Assembly: GCA_035771175.1 (NCBI GenBank)
Contig: CM069597.1
Location: 8,715,001 to 8,779,000, forward strand
DNA: 64,000 nt
Source: Paratinospora sagittata
Taxonomy: Eukaryota; Streptophyta; Magnoliopsida; Ranunculales; Menispermaceae
Direction of reading: 5' to 3'
The position numbers and the translations under genes are program-made. Positions within the stretch are counted from its first letter, which is position 1. Each line of letters opens with the position of its first letter. Of this stretch, positions 11,501 through 24,169 are shown piece after piece. The notes under the pieces are model-generated. The model did not search any database. It was given only the letters and a program-made list of their open reading frames with translations, and was not told the origin of the DNA.

Positions 11501-12754
11501 AATCTCTGTGGCTCTGCCGCTACCACACTGCGTGTGCAGACTGTTTTAAAATAAATATTATTATAAGTTAAATCTCTAAACCGATCAATCCAAGCCGACT
11601 TCATTTAGTTCAGTTCGGTTCAGTTTGGTCAAGTGATCGTTCAGTTTCAGTTTGAGCACTAAACCAATCCAAATAAAACTCATCCCTATCATCCAACCTT
11701 CCAATCATCCAAGGTCGCGGGACTAATTCAATTTGTGACTTATCATGTATTTCATTATCTCATTATGTGTACTTCTTTATGCTAATTTCATATTGGGATT
11801 TTTTTTTACCCAGGTAGCTAGTCCACCTTTTTAATCATACGACCTAACTCATCATTAGGCATATCACTAAATTCTCCACATCATGATCATCTAATCTACC
11901 AATGTCATTTATATTTATGTCAAGATCAAATATTCTAGTCCATAATTAAAACTCAAGATGCAGTAGCTTAATTCATTTGCTCATAATAATACCAAAACCA
12001 AGTCTAGAACATGTTAATATTCATCACATAACTATATTTTTTTATGTCACGATCGCTTCGTCATATATAGATAGTAAGATCAAATAATTTAGTCCAAGTA
12101 AACATATCAAAATTTATAAATCCATCCGATCTGGTCATATTCTCCATTCCTGGCAAGCATAGCATATTTATTTGTGACTATGCGTTGTAATTAATTTTCT
12201 CTTTTAATCATAGTCATATGATTATTAATATAATTTTTACTATGGACATTAATCATTATTAATCCAAAGTCATATGATAATCATTCATAATTATAAAATC
12301 ATTAAACCACATGAATGTAGGATCATGTAGTAAGATCATCCCTAAGATCTTAACTTTATCACTTAATCACAATCATTCATTCGATTATGTTTTCTCATTC
12401 TACTACCATTTAATTTAATCTCTAATACCTCATTAATCATACCCATCAATTTATCCCAAATAAAAGTAATCTCAGGCTAGCACTAGTGTCATTGAATTAT
12501 ATATAATTAATTAACCACTTCATAAGATGCATATTATAATATGATTAACATCATAAGGGTATACATTATATACCATAGGTATATATAAATCCCACCTTAC
12601 AGATTAACATTATATACTATTGGTATATATAGATCCCATTTTATAATTTGATTATCATATATATATATATTTATTTATTTTGGGGGTGGGGACAGCCACC
12701 CCACTTCATGGTAGCACCTCATGGGAACGTTCCTCATAGGATAGTCAACATGCA
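11501..12754. other. AT-rich stretch with short tandem duplications, no gene seen
   Basis: At about 11580-11690 there is an AACCGATCAATCC...GGTTCAGTTTGG segment resembling half of the GGTT-rich hAT MITEs seen later. At about 12545-12655 a segment of roughly 55 bp (TATATACC...GGTATATATA...ATCCCA) is repeated in tandem. A (TA)n run is at about 12656-12671. Confidence 0.4.
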
Positions 12755-12950
12755 TGTACCGAAGAGACTGGCGCACGTCCCAAGGTGGCAAATGACCGAC
12801 ATGTGTACAGAGGGGCTGGTGCGTATACCAAGGTAGCAAACGACCGATGGGCGATTGACTCACGAGCCAAGGTGGTCGTCTCATATACCATGATGATCAT
12901 TGCGCGTATCGAGGCATTTGGTGCACGAACCGAAGTCGTCGATACACATA
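12755..12950. repeat. Degenerate tandem repeat, unit about 30-40 bp
   Basis: Four to six diverged units share CCAAGGTGGCAAA / CGACCGATG / TGCGTATACC-type words. The segment is more GC-rich than its flanks. A plus-strand TGGTATCAGAG, like a tRNA-Met primer-binding site, follows at 12986-12996. Confidence 0.45.
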
Positions 12951-13049
12951 CTTGATCACAAGATCTTTGTTTTGATACTATTTCATGGTATCAGAGGAAT
13001 TGATCTAGGTCCCATCAAATTTGTTTAAGAATCCGAAGATTATTTTGAT

Positions 13050-13059
13050 CTGATACCAA
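13050..13059 (-). other. Primer-binding-site-like sequence next to LTR F3
   Basis: The minus strand reads TTGGTATCAG three bases beyond the LTR end GGGATGTGACA. This is the usual position and sequence for a tRNA-Met primer-binding site. Confidence 0.6.
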
Positions 13060-13062
13060 AAT

Positions 13063-16000
13063 TGTCACATCCCATTTTATAAGCCAAGAAACATGCAAAA
13101 TATACAACAAACGAAAGAATCAGAGTGCCGAAATTCTTGGATATTAACTCAGATCTTTTATTCATCCTTTTTTTTTTTATTATAGAGGATACAAAGTTTA
13201 CGATGTATATTATTTTACATACACAAGTATGCAACAAAATTTACATCATAAACCACCTCGGTCTACGTAGATGTCTATACTCTACACGTCTCATTCCACA
13301 CGTAGCTTTCATGGGTTCTCACTCTAGTCTGAAACGTCTAAACCCTTGAAAGATAACAATGGAGTAAGCTAAAAAGCTTAGTAGGTCAAGTAAATATCCT
13401 GTAAATTATGTCAATTGACAAAAATAGCATCACAAATCATCAACATCAAATAAACACAAGCGCAAATTGTACATAAAGTAACATTAGACCATATACATAT
13501 ATCCAATAACATCATGTACACAATGTTGGCCCAGATATGTCAAAGAGAGGGGTTGAATTAGACACTTAGCAGATTTTAACCTTTCTTAAGAATGTGCGAA
13601 ATAATGAAAGCAGATTAAACAAAGTATGAAAATCAAATACAAAAAATGTAAATGAGACAATACAAACAAGATTTATAGTAGTTCGACCGAGCCTACATCC
13701 ACTACCTAACCTCCTAAATTAGGATTTGTTCAAACTCCACTATGGACCTTCTTACGGGTAAAGATCAAATTGGTACACTTTCTAAACTTGTAGGTGTGAG
13801 AACTACCGTTTCTCAGTTTATGAGTGTGAGAAGGCCGTTTTTTAACTTGTGGGTGTGAGAAGACTTATTCTCAACTTACGGGTGTGAGAAGACCGGCTAC
13901 AACAATGAACAACACTTGCTCTAATCCAGTGACTTACCAACCACTATAAATTGAATACAAGATGAGATATGATTCCCTTTACTCAGAATCAAAGTGATAC
14001 TTACAAAGCTTTGGATTGAACCTTTTGTGATCATAGATTCAACAAAATATGTATGATGAAGTTTATGCTGAAAATTGGTTCAAAGAGCTTTTGTCTTCTT
14101 CAATGGATTGTCAACATAATGAAGATGAAGTTCAATCAATCCTGAAGACTTGAAGTTTTTACTTTCAAAAGATCGTAAGATCAAGTACAAGTGAAAGACG
14201 ACTAACTTTCAAAACGTGTTTTGGCACAAGTGAAAACTGTTAATACGTTTTGAATGAATATCAATTTTCGTATATCATTAGTTGTTTTTCTGCTCTAAGG
14301 CAGCACGTATATATAGGAATAACAGAAGCGCAATGGACTTGATAATTTTGGCGTTCTAGGTTATTTCAAATACAACGTATAATCGATCAATTCAGCTCAA
14401 TGCACATTACGATGATAATACCTGAATCATCTGATCCTTTCATGAAAAGAGAATGTTCTGACATGCTTTTAGAACGTTCAAAAAGTTTTGAAAAAGTTGT
14501 ACGATTCTTAAAAGTTTTGAAAAGTATTTGTACAGTTATAAAGAAAGTAACAAAAATGGTGCTCTTGTCAGAACAATAACATTTGTTGAATTAGCGTCCT
14601 TGCTCATAATATCAACTTTTGTCATTTTGTTCCTTGAGGGCGCTCATAGAGCATAAGCGTCCTGCTAAACATTGAAGTAAGGGCGCTACTAAGTTGTGAG
14701 CGTCCTGACTTACTTTGACGATTTAAACGACTCAAAACATGAGGGCGCTACTTTATAGTCAGCGCCCTGCTTTGTTTTAGAAACATTGAACACGCGAGGG
14801 CGCTACTCAAGAGTTAGCGTCCTAAAATTTAAAAACAGTTTTAAAACAATGTTGAGTACGTAGAAGGACGGTAAGCGTCCTGAGGGTTATTAAGTTGATT
14901 CTAAAGATTAAGGCACTCCTACATAAGTAGTGTCCTAATAGTTTGTTCAACTTATAACTATCAATGTCCTTAAATATAAAAACCATTTGAAAACAAAAAG
15001 AACTTCGAGCGAGCTGAAACTAAGTTAGCATCTGGACATTCTCAAAGGCTGATAAAAGAAAGGTCGCTACTTACAAGTAAGCGTCCTTATTAATCAGCTC
15101 AAATCAACCTTGAGCGTCCTAATATTTTATCAGCGTCCTGACTCATCAAGTTTGGGAGGGTGCTGCTAAAACATTAGTGTCCTGAAAGACTTTATAAAAA
15201 TGGTTTTTGATTTCTCGATCAAAGCTCGATAAAACATAATGTAACCGGATTAAATCGAATATGCAAACGATCGATTAAAACTTGCAAGCATACATATCGC
15301 CGAATCATATGACATAGAAGGTCTTACAACCTATCATAATCTAATCATACAACCAAACATCTTCAAATGATCATGGTCTTCAAGAAGATCTTTAATACGT
15401 TTGCCATGCCTCATTGATTTTTTGAAACCTTCAAGTAAGATTAGATATATCATATATGCAGTAATATCATAAATAGAATGTGGTTTGTAATCATCAAAAT
15501 ATCTTTCATATTAGGGACATATTCTCGAAAGGGATATGAGGATAATTGGTTCAACACACAACTCTAGACTCAAAAGTCGAGCTAAGTTATGCTTGGCTCC
15601 ACAACTATTTAAAGCATGCAGTTTCTCAGGCACCATAACAGATAATTTACCATCAATTCCAGTTTCATCCTCCACTCTACAAAAGCCGAGGTAGGTTCTT
15701 ACCATACGTATACCTCCCAATTGAGAAAACCAAATGTACAACTTGAGATATCCTGTCCGGACTCATTCTTTGAAGTACGTGGAATGACAACTGGGTACTA
15801 GCTCCACTGACTAAACCATTTCCACTACTCGTAACAATAACATCAAAGATGAACTCCGTGCATTAGGGCACATGTATAAAGTGGAGGTCAGAGTGAGGCC
15901 TCCAAGTGTTGAAGTATAATATAAAAGGTTTTTGGAAGCCTTTATAAGTTCCTTCGATATGAAGTCAATTGTGTGAATATCAAACATTATGAACAAGTGC

Positions 16001-16208
16001 ATGATAATTTTATGGAAAGCCATAAGCCTCGGGAGGTCAAAGGATGGTGAAAACGAGAAGGGGACCACTCTTATTTATAGGGGTAAAAAACCTTTGTGAA
16101 ACGTTCCCTATATAAACGTTTCTCACATGAACGTTCCTCTTTGGAACGTTTTGCTTCTCTAGGTTATTTTCTACGTCGATTTAGTTTTCTTTGGTATTTT
16201 TTCTTACA
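13063..16208 (-). mobile_element. LTR of family F3, interrupted by an F1 solo LTR
   Basis: On the plus strand it begins TGTCACATCCC and ends about TTTTTTCTTACA, so the sense LTR is TGTAAG...GATGTGACA on the minus strand. A sense TATA element (CTATAAATA) lies near 16070-16078. A primer-binding-site-like sequence adjoins the left end, so this is a 5' LTR with its internal region truncated to the left. The body is split by the solo LTR at 13524-15556; without it F3 is about 1.1 kb. The right boundary is approximate. Confidence 0.55.
13524..15556 (-). mobile_element. Solo LTR, family F1, copy a
   Basis: Plus strand begins TGTTGGCCCAG and ends TGGTTCAACA. A perfect target duplication, CACAA, is at 13519-13523 and 15557-15561. 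Length 2.03 kb. The sense strand is judged minus from a CTATATATA box near 14310-14318. Downstream of it in the sense direction lies an array of hairpins with a CTTACGGGT-type loop (13750-13890). Upstream of it lies an array of hairpins with AGGGCGCT / AGCGTCCT arms (14585-15180). No coding sequence. Confidence 0.9.
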
Positions 16209-16224
16209 AGTCTAATCTCTTGGG

Positions 16225-17502
16225 TATTATATAAAGGGTGAAACTAGACTCATGATTCCAACCAACGAATCACAAGTGATTTTGAATCATTTGATTTGGT
16301 TTATTTCAACTATAAACTAACCAAAAAGATCAAATACAATTATTAAAATGTTATTATCAAAAAAAAAAAAAAACAAGGATTAAAATGTTTTGTTCTAAGT
16401 GAATAGAACAGTTACAATGAAGCTTAAGACATAAACATTCACCAATACAAGATATGGAATTTATAGCTCAACGAGAGAGACCTTATAATAATGAATTATA
16501 CCTTCCGTGCATCAAGATTGTTCATGAGAATGATTTGATGATGCTTTGAAAACTTTCTAGAAAAATTGCATGAGAAATCACTTTTAAATCACATCATTTT
16601 TTTCTATAGGGGGTTTTGAAAACGTTATTTTGATTTTGTAAATCACTCAATCTTATGTTTAAAATGGCCTAAGTGCATGGATTTATAACTTAGGAATGAG
16701 CACTAGCCGTTAGATACAATATACTAGCAATTGGGGGCTCAAAAATTGAAAATATGACCATTGTAATCGCGTCCCGATAGTCACTAGTGAGTTAGCCGAA
16801 GTCCCGAGATCCCAAGATAAAAAAATGACCCACTCGCATGTTGGCCAAAAGCCCAGCTTTGGCTAGGTCAATCCGGTCAGCTAGATTCAATCTAATCGAC
16901 TTCTTTCAAACTAATCCACTTCTTTCAATCTAGTGCACTTCTTTCAATCTAGTTAAGCCATAAAGTGTTTAAAACTTGAATTTTTGAATTTTCAAACTTT
17001 ATGAACATGTTTGGGTGATAAAATATAATTGAAATACATAAAATTTGATGATAAATAGACTTAGAAAACATTTCAAACGAAGAATTGAAGTCTATGTTAA
17101 AAAACAAGTAAAGTTTGAAAAACTTAAACCAATAAGTTTTTGAAAACTTGTAGAAATGTGATTTTGACCAAAATAAATGCAAATATAAATCAAACAAGTT
17201 TGAAATGTTTTAAAAAACATAAACCAAACATGTTTGAACACTTAGAAAATGTTTTTAAGAAAACTAAGTGTATGCATGGGTTTTTTAAAAGATTTGAGCA
17301 ATATGAAGACAATGAGGTTTAAAACCTAAGTCTAAGATCATGAAGTTTGGCTCTCATTTTTTTTCTTCATCTTGACACGTTCAAGCTTTGATTTAGTTTT
17401 CATTTGATCCTCGTCATTAGACTTGAACGGACTTGAATATTGTATTAGCCTTAGATTTGATCTTTGGTGTTTGAGCATACTAGATAAAATCATTAGCACC
17501 AT
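16225..17502 (-). mobile_element. LTR fragment, family F1, copy b, first part
   Basis: Aligns by eye with 50761-52420 of copy h: GAAACTAG...TGATTCCAAC, ACAAGTGATTTTGAATCA, GTTCTAAGTGA, and a TTCTTTCAATCTAG repeat. The left part of the LTR is missing. The fragment is interrupted at 17503 by a hAT MITE and continues at 22565-22632, ending GTCAACA. Confidence 0.7.
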
Positions 17503-18100
17503 TAGGGGTGTTAGCCAACCCAACCGACCAAACCGAACACAACCCAATGGGTTGGGTTCAAAACTTTCAACCCGAACAGTTCGGGTTGGGTCATGGGTTA
17601 ACACCTTTGGAACCTAACCCAATCCGAACCGAACCTAACATTAACCCTTAAATCTCTTATCCCCTAAAGCCATCGAATCATGAAATTAACGAAATCCCCA
17701 AAGTCCTAAACCCAAATCGTGACTTTTTTGGCCTTATACATAAAACTTCTCAACCATTCTTCTTCTTTGATTCATTTTTTCTTCTTTGTTTCTAGCTTAT
17801 TCTTCTTTGTTTGTATTTCTTCTTCTTAGGTTTTTTTTCTAAAGTTCAAGCTGTTGGCCCAGGTGTGTCCAAAAGGGGGGTGAATTGAACACTTAGACAA
17901 ATTAAAATACATTGGCAGACAGTAAAGTGAGAAATCAAATGAAATTAACATAGCAGATTTATAGTGGTTCGGCTTCTTGCCTACCTCTACTACCTAACCT
18001 CCTTAGCTAGGATTTGAATAACTTCACTAACGGATCTTCTCCATAGGTGAAGACCAAACCTTTACAACCTCTCGACTTACAGGCTAGAGACTACCTAAAC

Positions 18101-18297
18101 TGTCATGACGTCCCAGACATAGCCTGACATCATGACCGGCACAGTATACCATACACTGTACATACCTATATACAGTAGATAATATACTGTCAGCCTTCAC
18201 ATAGTCTCACAATCCTTCCCAAACTTTTTCGAAATTTTGGCGGTATTTCCCCATAAAATGGACATTTCACAAAACGTGATATACCACAAATCAAATC

Positions 18298-18347
<50 letters not shown>

Positions 18348-20662
18348 TTCACAATGTCAACCATTCAATCATCATATATAACCATTCCGTCCATGTATAC
18401 CATAATCGAAAATACCACCATTGCCATTCATTAATCAAACATTTCATTGTCCAAGTATATATATCATCGCTAAATATCTTAGCAATCCAAAGTAACCATT
18501 GATATCTTATTTTTCCAAAATAACCCCTCTAGATAATATTTGTGATAATTATATACATATCAAAATAAATAAAACATGTAACCACTTCCTCCAAAGCATA
18601 CGTACATCAACAACGCTATGTCCTAGTCACGTGCTGATCACTCTCAAATTTTTCCTTTTCCTTTTTGCTTTTGTACCTGAAATGGTGAAGGAAATGGGGT
18701 GAGCAAACAACAACTCAGTGAATATAACTCTTGACGTGACAATTGCATGCATTTAGGGAAACATGACATATCAAATCGTTTAAATTAAAATATTTCAAAA
18801 GCACATATGCAATATTCATTAAAATAATATACATGCACACAATATATAGTTTATGCTCATTCAATAAACTAGTGCACAGTTTCATCAAAAATTTACCATC
18901 TCCCTCCTTCAAGGCAAGAGAGCGGGTTTAACCCTTCTATGGCCGTTACAAGGTAGCCACAACCTCTCATTACCCAATTCACAGTCATTTCAAGGATTGC
19001 AACCCTTGTTAGGACAAGCCTACTGACAATGAGGTTTCGCAAAGCCTCATTCGGGTCTAATTCCTAACGACATGACATTATTATAAGCTCCAACTGCTAA
19101 AAATTAGTTTGCATGATCAATAAAAACTCAATGCATTACATATAAATATAACATGCATACAATCAAACATTTTATATGTATGCAATGCCATACAAGAACG
19201 AAATCAAGAAAACTATACTCACAGTGGTTACACGAGGTTTCAAAGCCAATATACCTTCTAAAATCCAGCAACAATAAGCTTCAAGGTTACTTGCATCATC
19301 AAATGTCCATCATAATTGCTTCCTCAAGAGCATTTATCCATACACTTAATCTCTAAATTCAAACACTGCAATTAGGTAATTCAAGCCATAGATCATCATG
19401 AGAATCAACTAAACACCATTTAAACTCACCAAAACACCATTACTAACACTCAAATTTCCCAGCTAGTTCAGCAGCTAAGATGGGGTTATTTTACCATGAA
19501 AATGCAACATTTAAGCTAGATTTCAACACCAAAGTACTCACATAAGCACATGGAAACATATGTCAATTTTATTAAAAATATAGAACATTCATAAAATTAT
19601 TCTATTCACATTGACACATGTAAAATCAGTCATTCTATTATTCTACTAACTTCAACAGGTATTTTATTGAGGTTTTACATGTTTGCGGAGGCATCCAAAG
19701 TCAATTTTACTCACAAAAATCATATATTTAGCTACTAAAAATATCAAAGCATATCCAAAAATCATGATCTTAACATCGAAACATCTGAAATTCAGTTCTC
19801 TACGATTTTATGCTCTCAAACCAGAGTTTCACTGGATTCCAATTCTATTTTATTCACTGGATATAATCACAGTACTATTTACGGTACTGTTTACATCACT
19901 GTTCATTAAAAGCATGTAAATTTTTACTAAAATTATCAAACAGTCTCCAAAAATCATGAAATTAGCATCGATGGACTCACAACAGTTCATTCTACCATTC
20001 TATAGCCTTAAACTGCAGTTTCTTCGGGTTTTAATATGATTCGAAATGTCTCAAATATCAAATCTAACTTCCAACAGCCATACAAATTCCAAATAAACAC
20101 AAATGAAATCTAACCACATATTCGGGACTTCTATAGTCTAGGGAGTATTTTTCAACCTTTCGAACAAATTTTCATTCAAGTTGGGTCAAAACCCCGATTT
20201 CGAAAACACCGTAAAACGACTCTTATAGCTAAAATTATTCCGCTAGAATCGTCATACACTAGTTAAAGATCAATTTCACGATGAAAAATAGCAAAAAGAG
20301 CTTATCAACACGTCAGATTTGGCCACAAATCCGTCGTTTCCCCTTCTTCCTTCTTTCCTTTCTCTTTCTCTTCTTTCTTTCTTTCGTTCTCCAGCAACTT
20401 CTTTCCTTCTTTTAATTTTTTTTCTTTCTTATTCCATACGAGTACTGTTCACGATACTGTTCCGTGAACAGTACCCGCAATTGAACAGTATTTTTAAATT
20501 TTTTTTTAATTCATCATTCTTCTTCTATACACTCACTTTTGACATTTTCAAGTTCATTTGACACATGTACACATGACTTTAAAGGTACTTATACGTATAT
20601 TATACTCTTCAGTGTACGTATAAGTCAACCAAATATATTGATTAAAAGCACTGGGTGTTACA
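18101..20662 (+). mobile_element. Solo LTR, Ty3-like family F2, copy c
   Basis: Begins TGTCATGACGTCCC and ends CTGGGTGTTACA. A perfect target duplication, TAAAC, is at 18096-18100 and 20663-20667. Length 2.56 kb. It closely matches the 6092 copy in several long blocks, for example around 7500-8000 against 19560-20040. It lies inside F1 copy c, so it inserted later. Contains a (TA)n microsatellite at 18302-18346. Confidence 0.9.
18302..18346. repeat. (TA)n microsatellite inside F2 solo LTR c
   Basis: About 22 uninterrupted units. Confidence 0.95.
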
Positions 20663-22564
20663 TAAACCTTCTCAACTTACGGGCTTGAGAACAACCTCCC
20701 ACCTTCTCGACTTACAGGCTAGAGAACTACCTATCTCAACCTACAGGCTTGAGACTAACCTTAGCTTTTCGATTTACAGGCTAGAAACTACCTAAGTACT
20801 CAGCTTCATGAGTTTGAGCAAACCACTATCTTAGGTACAAGTTAAAGTGAAACCAGTAATTTATATAACCACTTTTACAATACTTGATACAGTTACAAGA
20901 AATATGAAATGAAGTACAACTGTATACTATGAACTATCTCTCAAATTTCTACTTCAACAAGTAATGATATGAAGTTTAAAATTGTGCTAAAAACTTGAGT
21001 GAAGACAGTTCTCTTTTTTTCAACAAATTTTCAATGAAATAGATAAAGTGTAAGCTCAATATGAAAATCTTTTGAATGAAACTTGTTTTAAAAACAACAC
21101 TTTGAAAAACATTTTAACTTTGAAAAAGATTTAAAAATTCGACTAACTTTCAAAAGTAATGGCTTGAGAATTTTCGGTGTTGTGTGTTTTCAAAAGTAAT
21201 CGTTCGCTCACAACGACTTTAATCTTTCATGAAAATGGTAAGTCTGGTTTCTTAAGACTAGTTCTAGTACATTTCAGATACCATGAATGAGGAAAGTCTT
21301 GGCGAACACCATTCATGCACCTGAACTGTCAGCAAACAGGTTAACAGTTGTTTTTTCAGAACATATGTCAGTGTTGGATTAGCGGCCTGATGTTCAATCA
21401 GCGTCCTAGCGCATAATACCAACTTTTGACTTTTTGTCCCTTGAGGGCACTCATACAACATGAGCTTCCTACTGAACTGTGAAGTGAGGGTGTTACTTGA
21501 ACGTAAGCGTCTTGACTTACTTAAGACATTTTAAACCGTAAGGGGTGCTATTGGAACGTAAGCATCCCGACTTAGACTTTTAAAACTATAAAAACAATGA
21601 GTACGCAACTGATCATTCATTGTCCTGATAAGTTACATAATTGGTTCTTGTGAGGCCGCTACTGGAATGCAAACGTCCTGATAGATAAGTAATTCCAACA
21701 TATGCACTATCAACGCCCTCAAGTATTAACAATCAGCCCACTTACTCGTTTTAAAACAAAATAACATAAGGGCGCTACTGAATCGTAAGCATCCGAATCC
21801 TTAAAATACTTAAGTTCAATCAGCGTCCTGATAAGTTCTTTTGGTTGAATCAATAAGGGCGTTACTCAAGATGTAAGCGTCCTGATGGATAAGAACATCT
21901 TCAACCTAGAACCTTATTAGCGTCCTGACTTACCAAGTACATGAGGGCGCTACTAAGACATTAACGTCCTGATTGATACATCAGCTCCTGATGGACACTT
22001 ATATTGTTTTTTGATATTTTTCAACATTTTAGAGCTCGATTAAACAAGATTAAATACTCGGTATTTTGAATCAAATCAAACATTGAAAATTCATTAAGTG
22101 ATCGATAAAATCAACAAAAAATACCTTAAAATTGAATCGACTAAACCATGCAATTATGCACATTTGTAAACCTTGCTGGGAGTTATTTGAGCGAAAGTTT
22201 TACATTCTAAGTGCTCAAAACTCGAAGCCTTGATTTCGATTAATCAATCGTCTTGTAAGCTCAACTCTTTGATCTTGATTCCTGATATTTCTGAAACACT
22301 TAATAAGACCATTAAATACTCAATTAAGTAGTTTGGAATCATCGAAACATTTACATCATGGGGTTCCTTGAGATAACACAAGCCATCTTTTAGAAAAAAA
22401 AAGTCTCTCAACCCGAATGACCACCCCAGCCAAATCCAAACTAGGTTGGGTTGGGTTGGGTTAAGGAGTTAGTTTGGTTCATTTCCCAACTTGAACTGTT
22501 TAGGATGGGTTGAGTTTTGGCTCGAACCCAACCCAACCCAACCCGTTACACCCCTAAGCACTAT

Positions 22565-22632
22565 AAGTTATATTGTTTATTAGCATGAAAACACTTAGGA
22601 GAATTTTAAGTGAAAAATTACTTAAGTCAACA
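22565..22632 (-). mobile_element. LTR fragment, family F1, copy b, second part
   Basis: Reads TATATTGTTTATTAGCATG ... ACACTTAGGAGA ... TCAACA, matching the end of copy h at 52438-52501. It is the continuation of the fragment broken at 17502. Confidence 0.75.
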
Positions 22633-23581
22633 TTAACACCACCACTTGCTCCTCCTTTCTCCTTGCACCGTTGTCACCATGGTCAGCTAGTCCCATATTC
22701 ACCACCTTCTTCTTCTACTAACTATTACTACTTTTTCTACTACTACTTTCTCCTTTCACCGTCAACACCATGGTCAGTTGGTCCCATATTTGCCACCTTC
22801 TTCTTAAACTCTCTACTAATACTACTTGGTAGTAGTAGTGGTGGTAGGTACTAATGACGGTCCCTTTCTCCTGAGGTTGAAGCTAAATTAGGGCATGATG
22901 GATACACATACATCTTCCATTTTTTCCTTCTTCTCCTATCATCCTCTTCTGACTTTGGTTGTTGTTCCATGGAAAATGGAAGAGAGACATAGATGAAGGG
23001 ATTGAGGGAGAAGAAAGGGAAAAGAAAAGGGGTGGGTCAACGACATAATTGTTTGAATTTTGACTGAGTTTTGGTTGGGTATTAGTCTTCTTTGATTGAT
23101 TTTGAGAGGCAAAGACTAGAGTGGATGTCATTGTAGAAGGCGTGATGGTTTGGGAAATTGGGTGAAAGGGGACAACAATTAAACAAGGCAAGCAAAGACA
23201 AGGGAGTGAGATTAGGTGGGTGCAATTACGCGTGTTGTACGCCAATGAGGTATCAACTCCAATGGTCGGCGTCATGCCCTACACATAGGGTTAGATTCTT
23301 AGTGAGAGAATCTCATGTTCATTAAAAATGTTGCGGGTCTTAGTGCCCTTGTTGTTCGAAATCCATCCAGTTCCATGAGTGCTCTTAGTTTTACAAATGT
23401 GATTTTGGTTGTTGTGCCCCTCTGGGAGTTGTACTTGTGACAAAAAAAATTACGCTCGTATGACTACCATGTCAACATAAGTTAAGATGGTTATCACAAT
23501 CATTACACACGTGGGTGGATACATTTTTGATTTGTGTGTGTGCGGGCAGGGGTCGGAGAGGGGAGTTCTATTGTAAATTGA
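22633..23581. other. Intergenic stretch with an imperfect 91-bp tandem duplication, no gene seen
   Basis: Two copies of a CTCCTTTC...CACCATGGTCAG...GTCCCATATT...GCCACCTTCTTCTT segment start near 22650 and 22741. The rest shows nothing recognisable. An open frame on the minus strand at 22883-23275 has no domain or family resemblance. Confidence 0.45.
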
Positions 23582-24142
23582 ATCAAAATACTCAAAGAGA
23601 ATGCTAAAAAATATAAACTGACTTTCCCTTCTCCATTTTTCTCTTCTCATTTTTCTTACATTTTCTACACCGTATTTCTCTCAACTCTCCCCTTATTTAT
23701 AAGGCTTTAGCCACCATTAATACACCACCAACCCACATGAATAATGTAGGTTGGCCTCCCACATGATTCATGTGGGTTGGCCTCCCACATGGATCATGTG
23801 GGGGGAGAGTATTTATATATACACGCTTGATACATACGTATACTACTTGGATACATGTACCAATTGAATACATACACTTCTTGAAACGTGTATAAAGTAC
23901 ATGTAATTACTCTTTGAATATTCAACATATTTAGCCCTTTAAATATTCACCATATGTAGAATATGCCTCGTTAAAACCTTTCTAGAGAAAACCCAGTGGA
24001 AAAAAGTCTAGTGAAGGAAAAAAAAAGTACAATATTCTATTTGAGTCTTATATTGTGAAGACTGCCTTGTTAAAAACCTTGTCAGGAAAACCCAATGGAA
24101 AAATACTACAGCGAAGGAAAAAAGAGTGCCATGCACTAAACA
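23582..24142 (-). repeat. 3' LTR of the Copia element
   Basis: Plus strand begins TGTAAATTG and ends CACTAAACA. It includes typical phrases on the plus strand such as AAAACCCAGTGGAAAAA and AAACCTTGTCAGG. Positions 23582-23933 align with 34080-34440. An internal duplication of a GGTTGGCCTCCCACATG block is seen at about 23752-23802. Confidence 0.75.
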
Positions 24143-24146
24143 ATAA

Positions 24147-24168
24147 CTCCCTTTTAATTCTCCTCCTC
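24147..24168 (-). other. Polypurine tract of the Copia element
   Basis: The minus strand reads a purine-rich tract (GAGGAGGAGAATTAAAAGGGA) just before the 3' LTR, the expected priming site for plus-strand synthesis. Confidence 0.6.
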
Positions 24169-24169
24169 A

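Larger units (their letters stand above)
17852..22378 (-). mobile_element. Solo LTR, family F1, copy c (contains an F2 solo LTR)
   Basis: Plus strand begins TGTTGGCCCAG and ends CTTGAGATAACA. A perfect target duplication, CAAGC, is at 17847-17851 and 22379-22383. About 1.96 kb after removing the nested F2 LTR. It carries the CTTACGGGC-loop hairpins at 20669-20830 and the GCGCT/AGCGTCC array at 21370-21990. Confidence 0.9.
17503..22556. mobile_element. hAT-type MITE (TAGGGGTGT ends) carrying nested LTRs
   Basis: Terminal inverted repeats are TAGGGGTGTTAGCCAACCCAACC at the left and its near-inverse, ending ACACCCCTA, at the right. The 8-bp target duplication is AGCACCAT (17495-17502) / AGCACTAT (22557-22564), 7 of 8 matching, as expected for hAT. 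After subtraction of the nested LTR and one target copy the element is about 0.52 kb. Both arms are rich in GGGTTGGGTT and its inverse. No transposase. A second member lies at 38075-40779. Confidence 0.85.

Noticed and set aside
12648..12884. Overlapping open frames on both strands
   Set aside because: They arise from a GC-rich degenerate tandem repeat, which lengthens frames on both strands.
17503..22556. Interstitial telomere repeat
   Set aside because: The GGGTTGGGTT words are irregular, in inverted arms, and bounded by hAT termini and an 8-bp target duplication. They are not tandem TTTAGGG.
22883..23275. 130-codon open frame on the minus strand
   Set aside because: Composition follows local low-complexity sequence, there are no domains or start context, and it overlaps nothing recognisable. 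Probably a chance frame.
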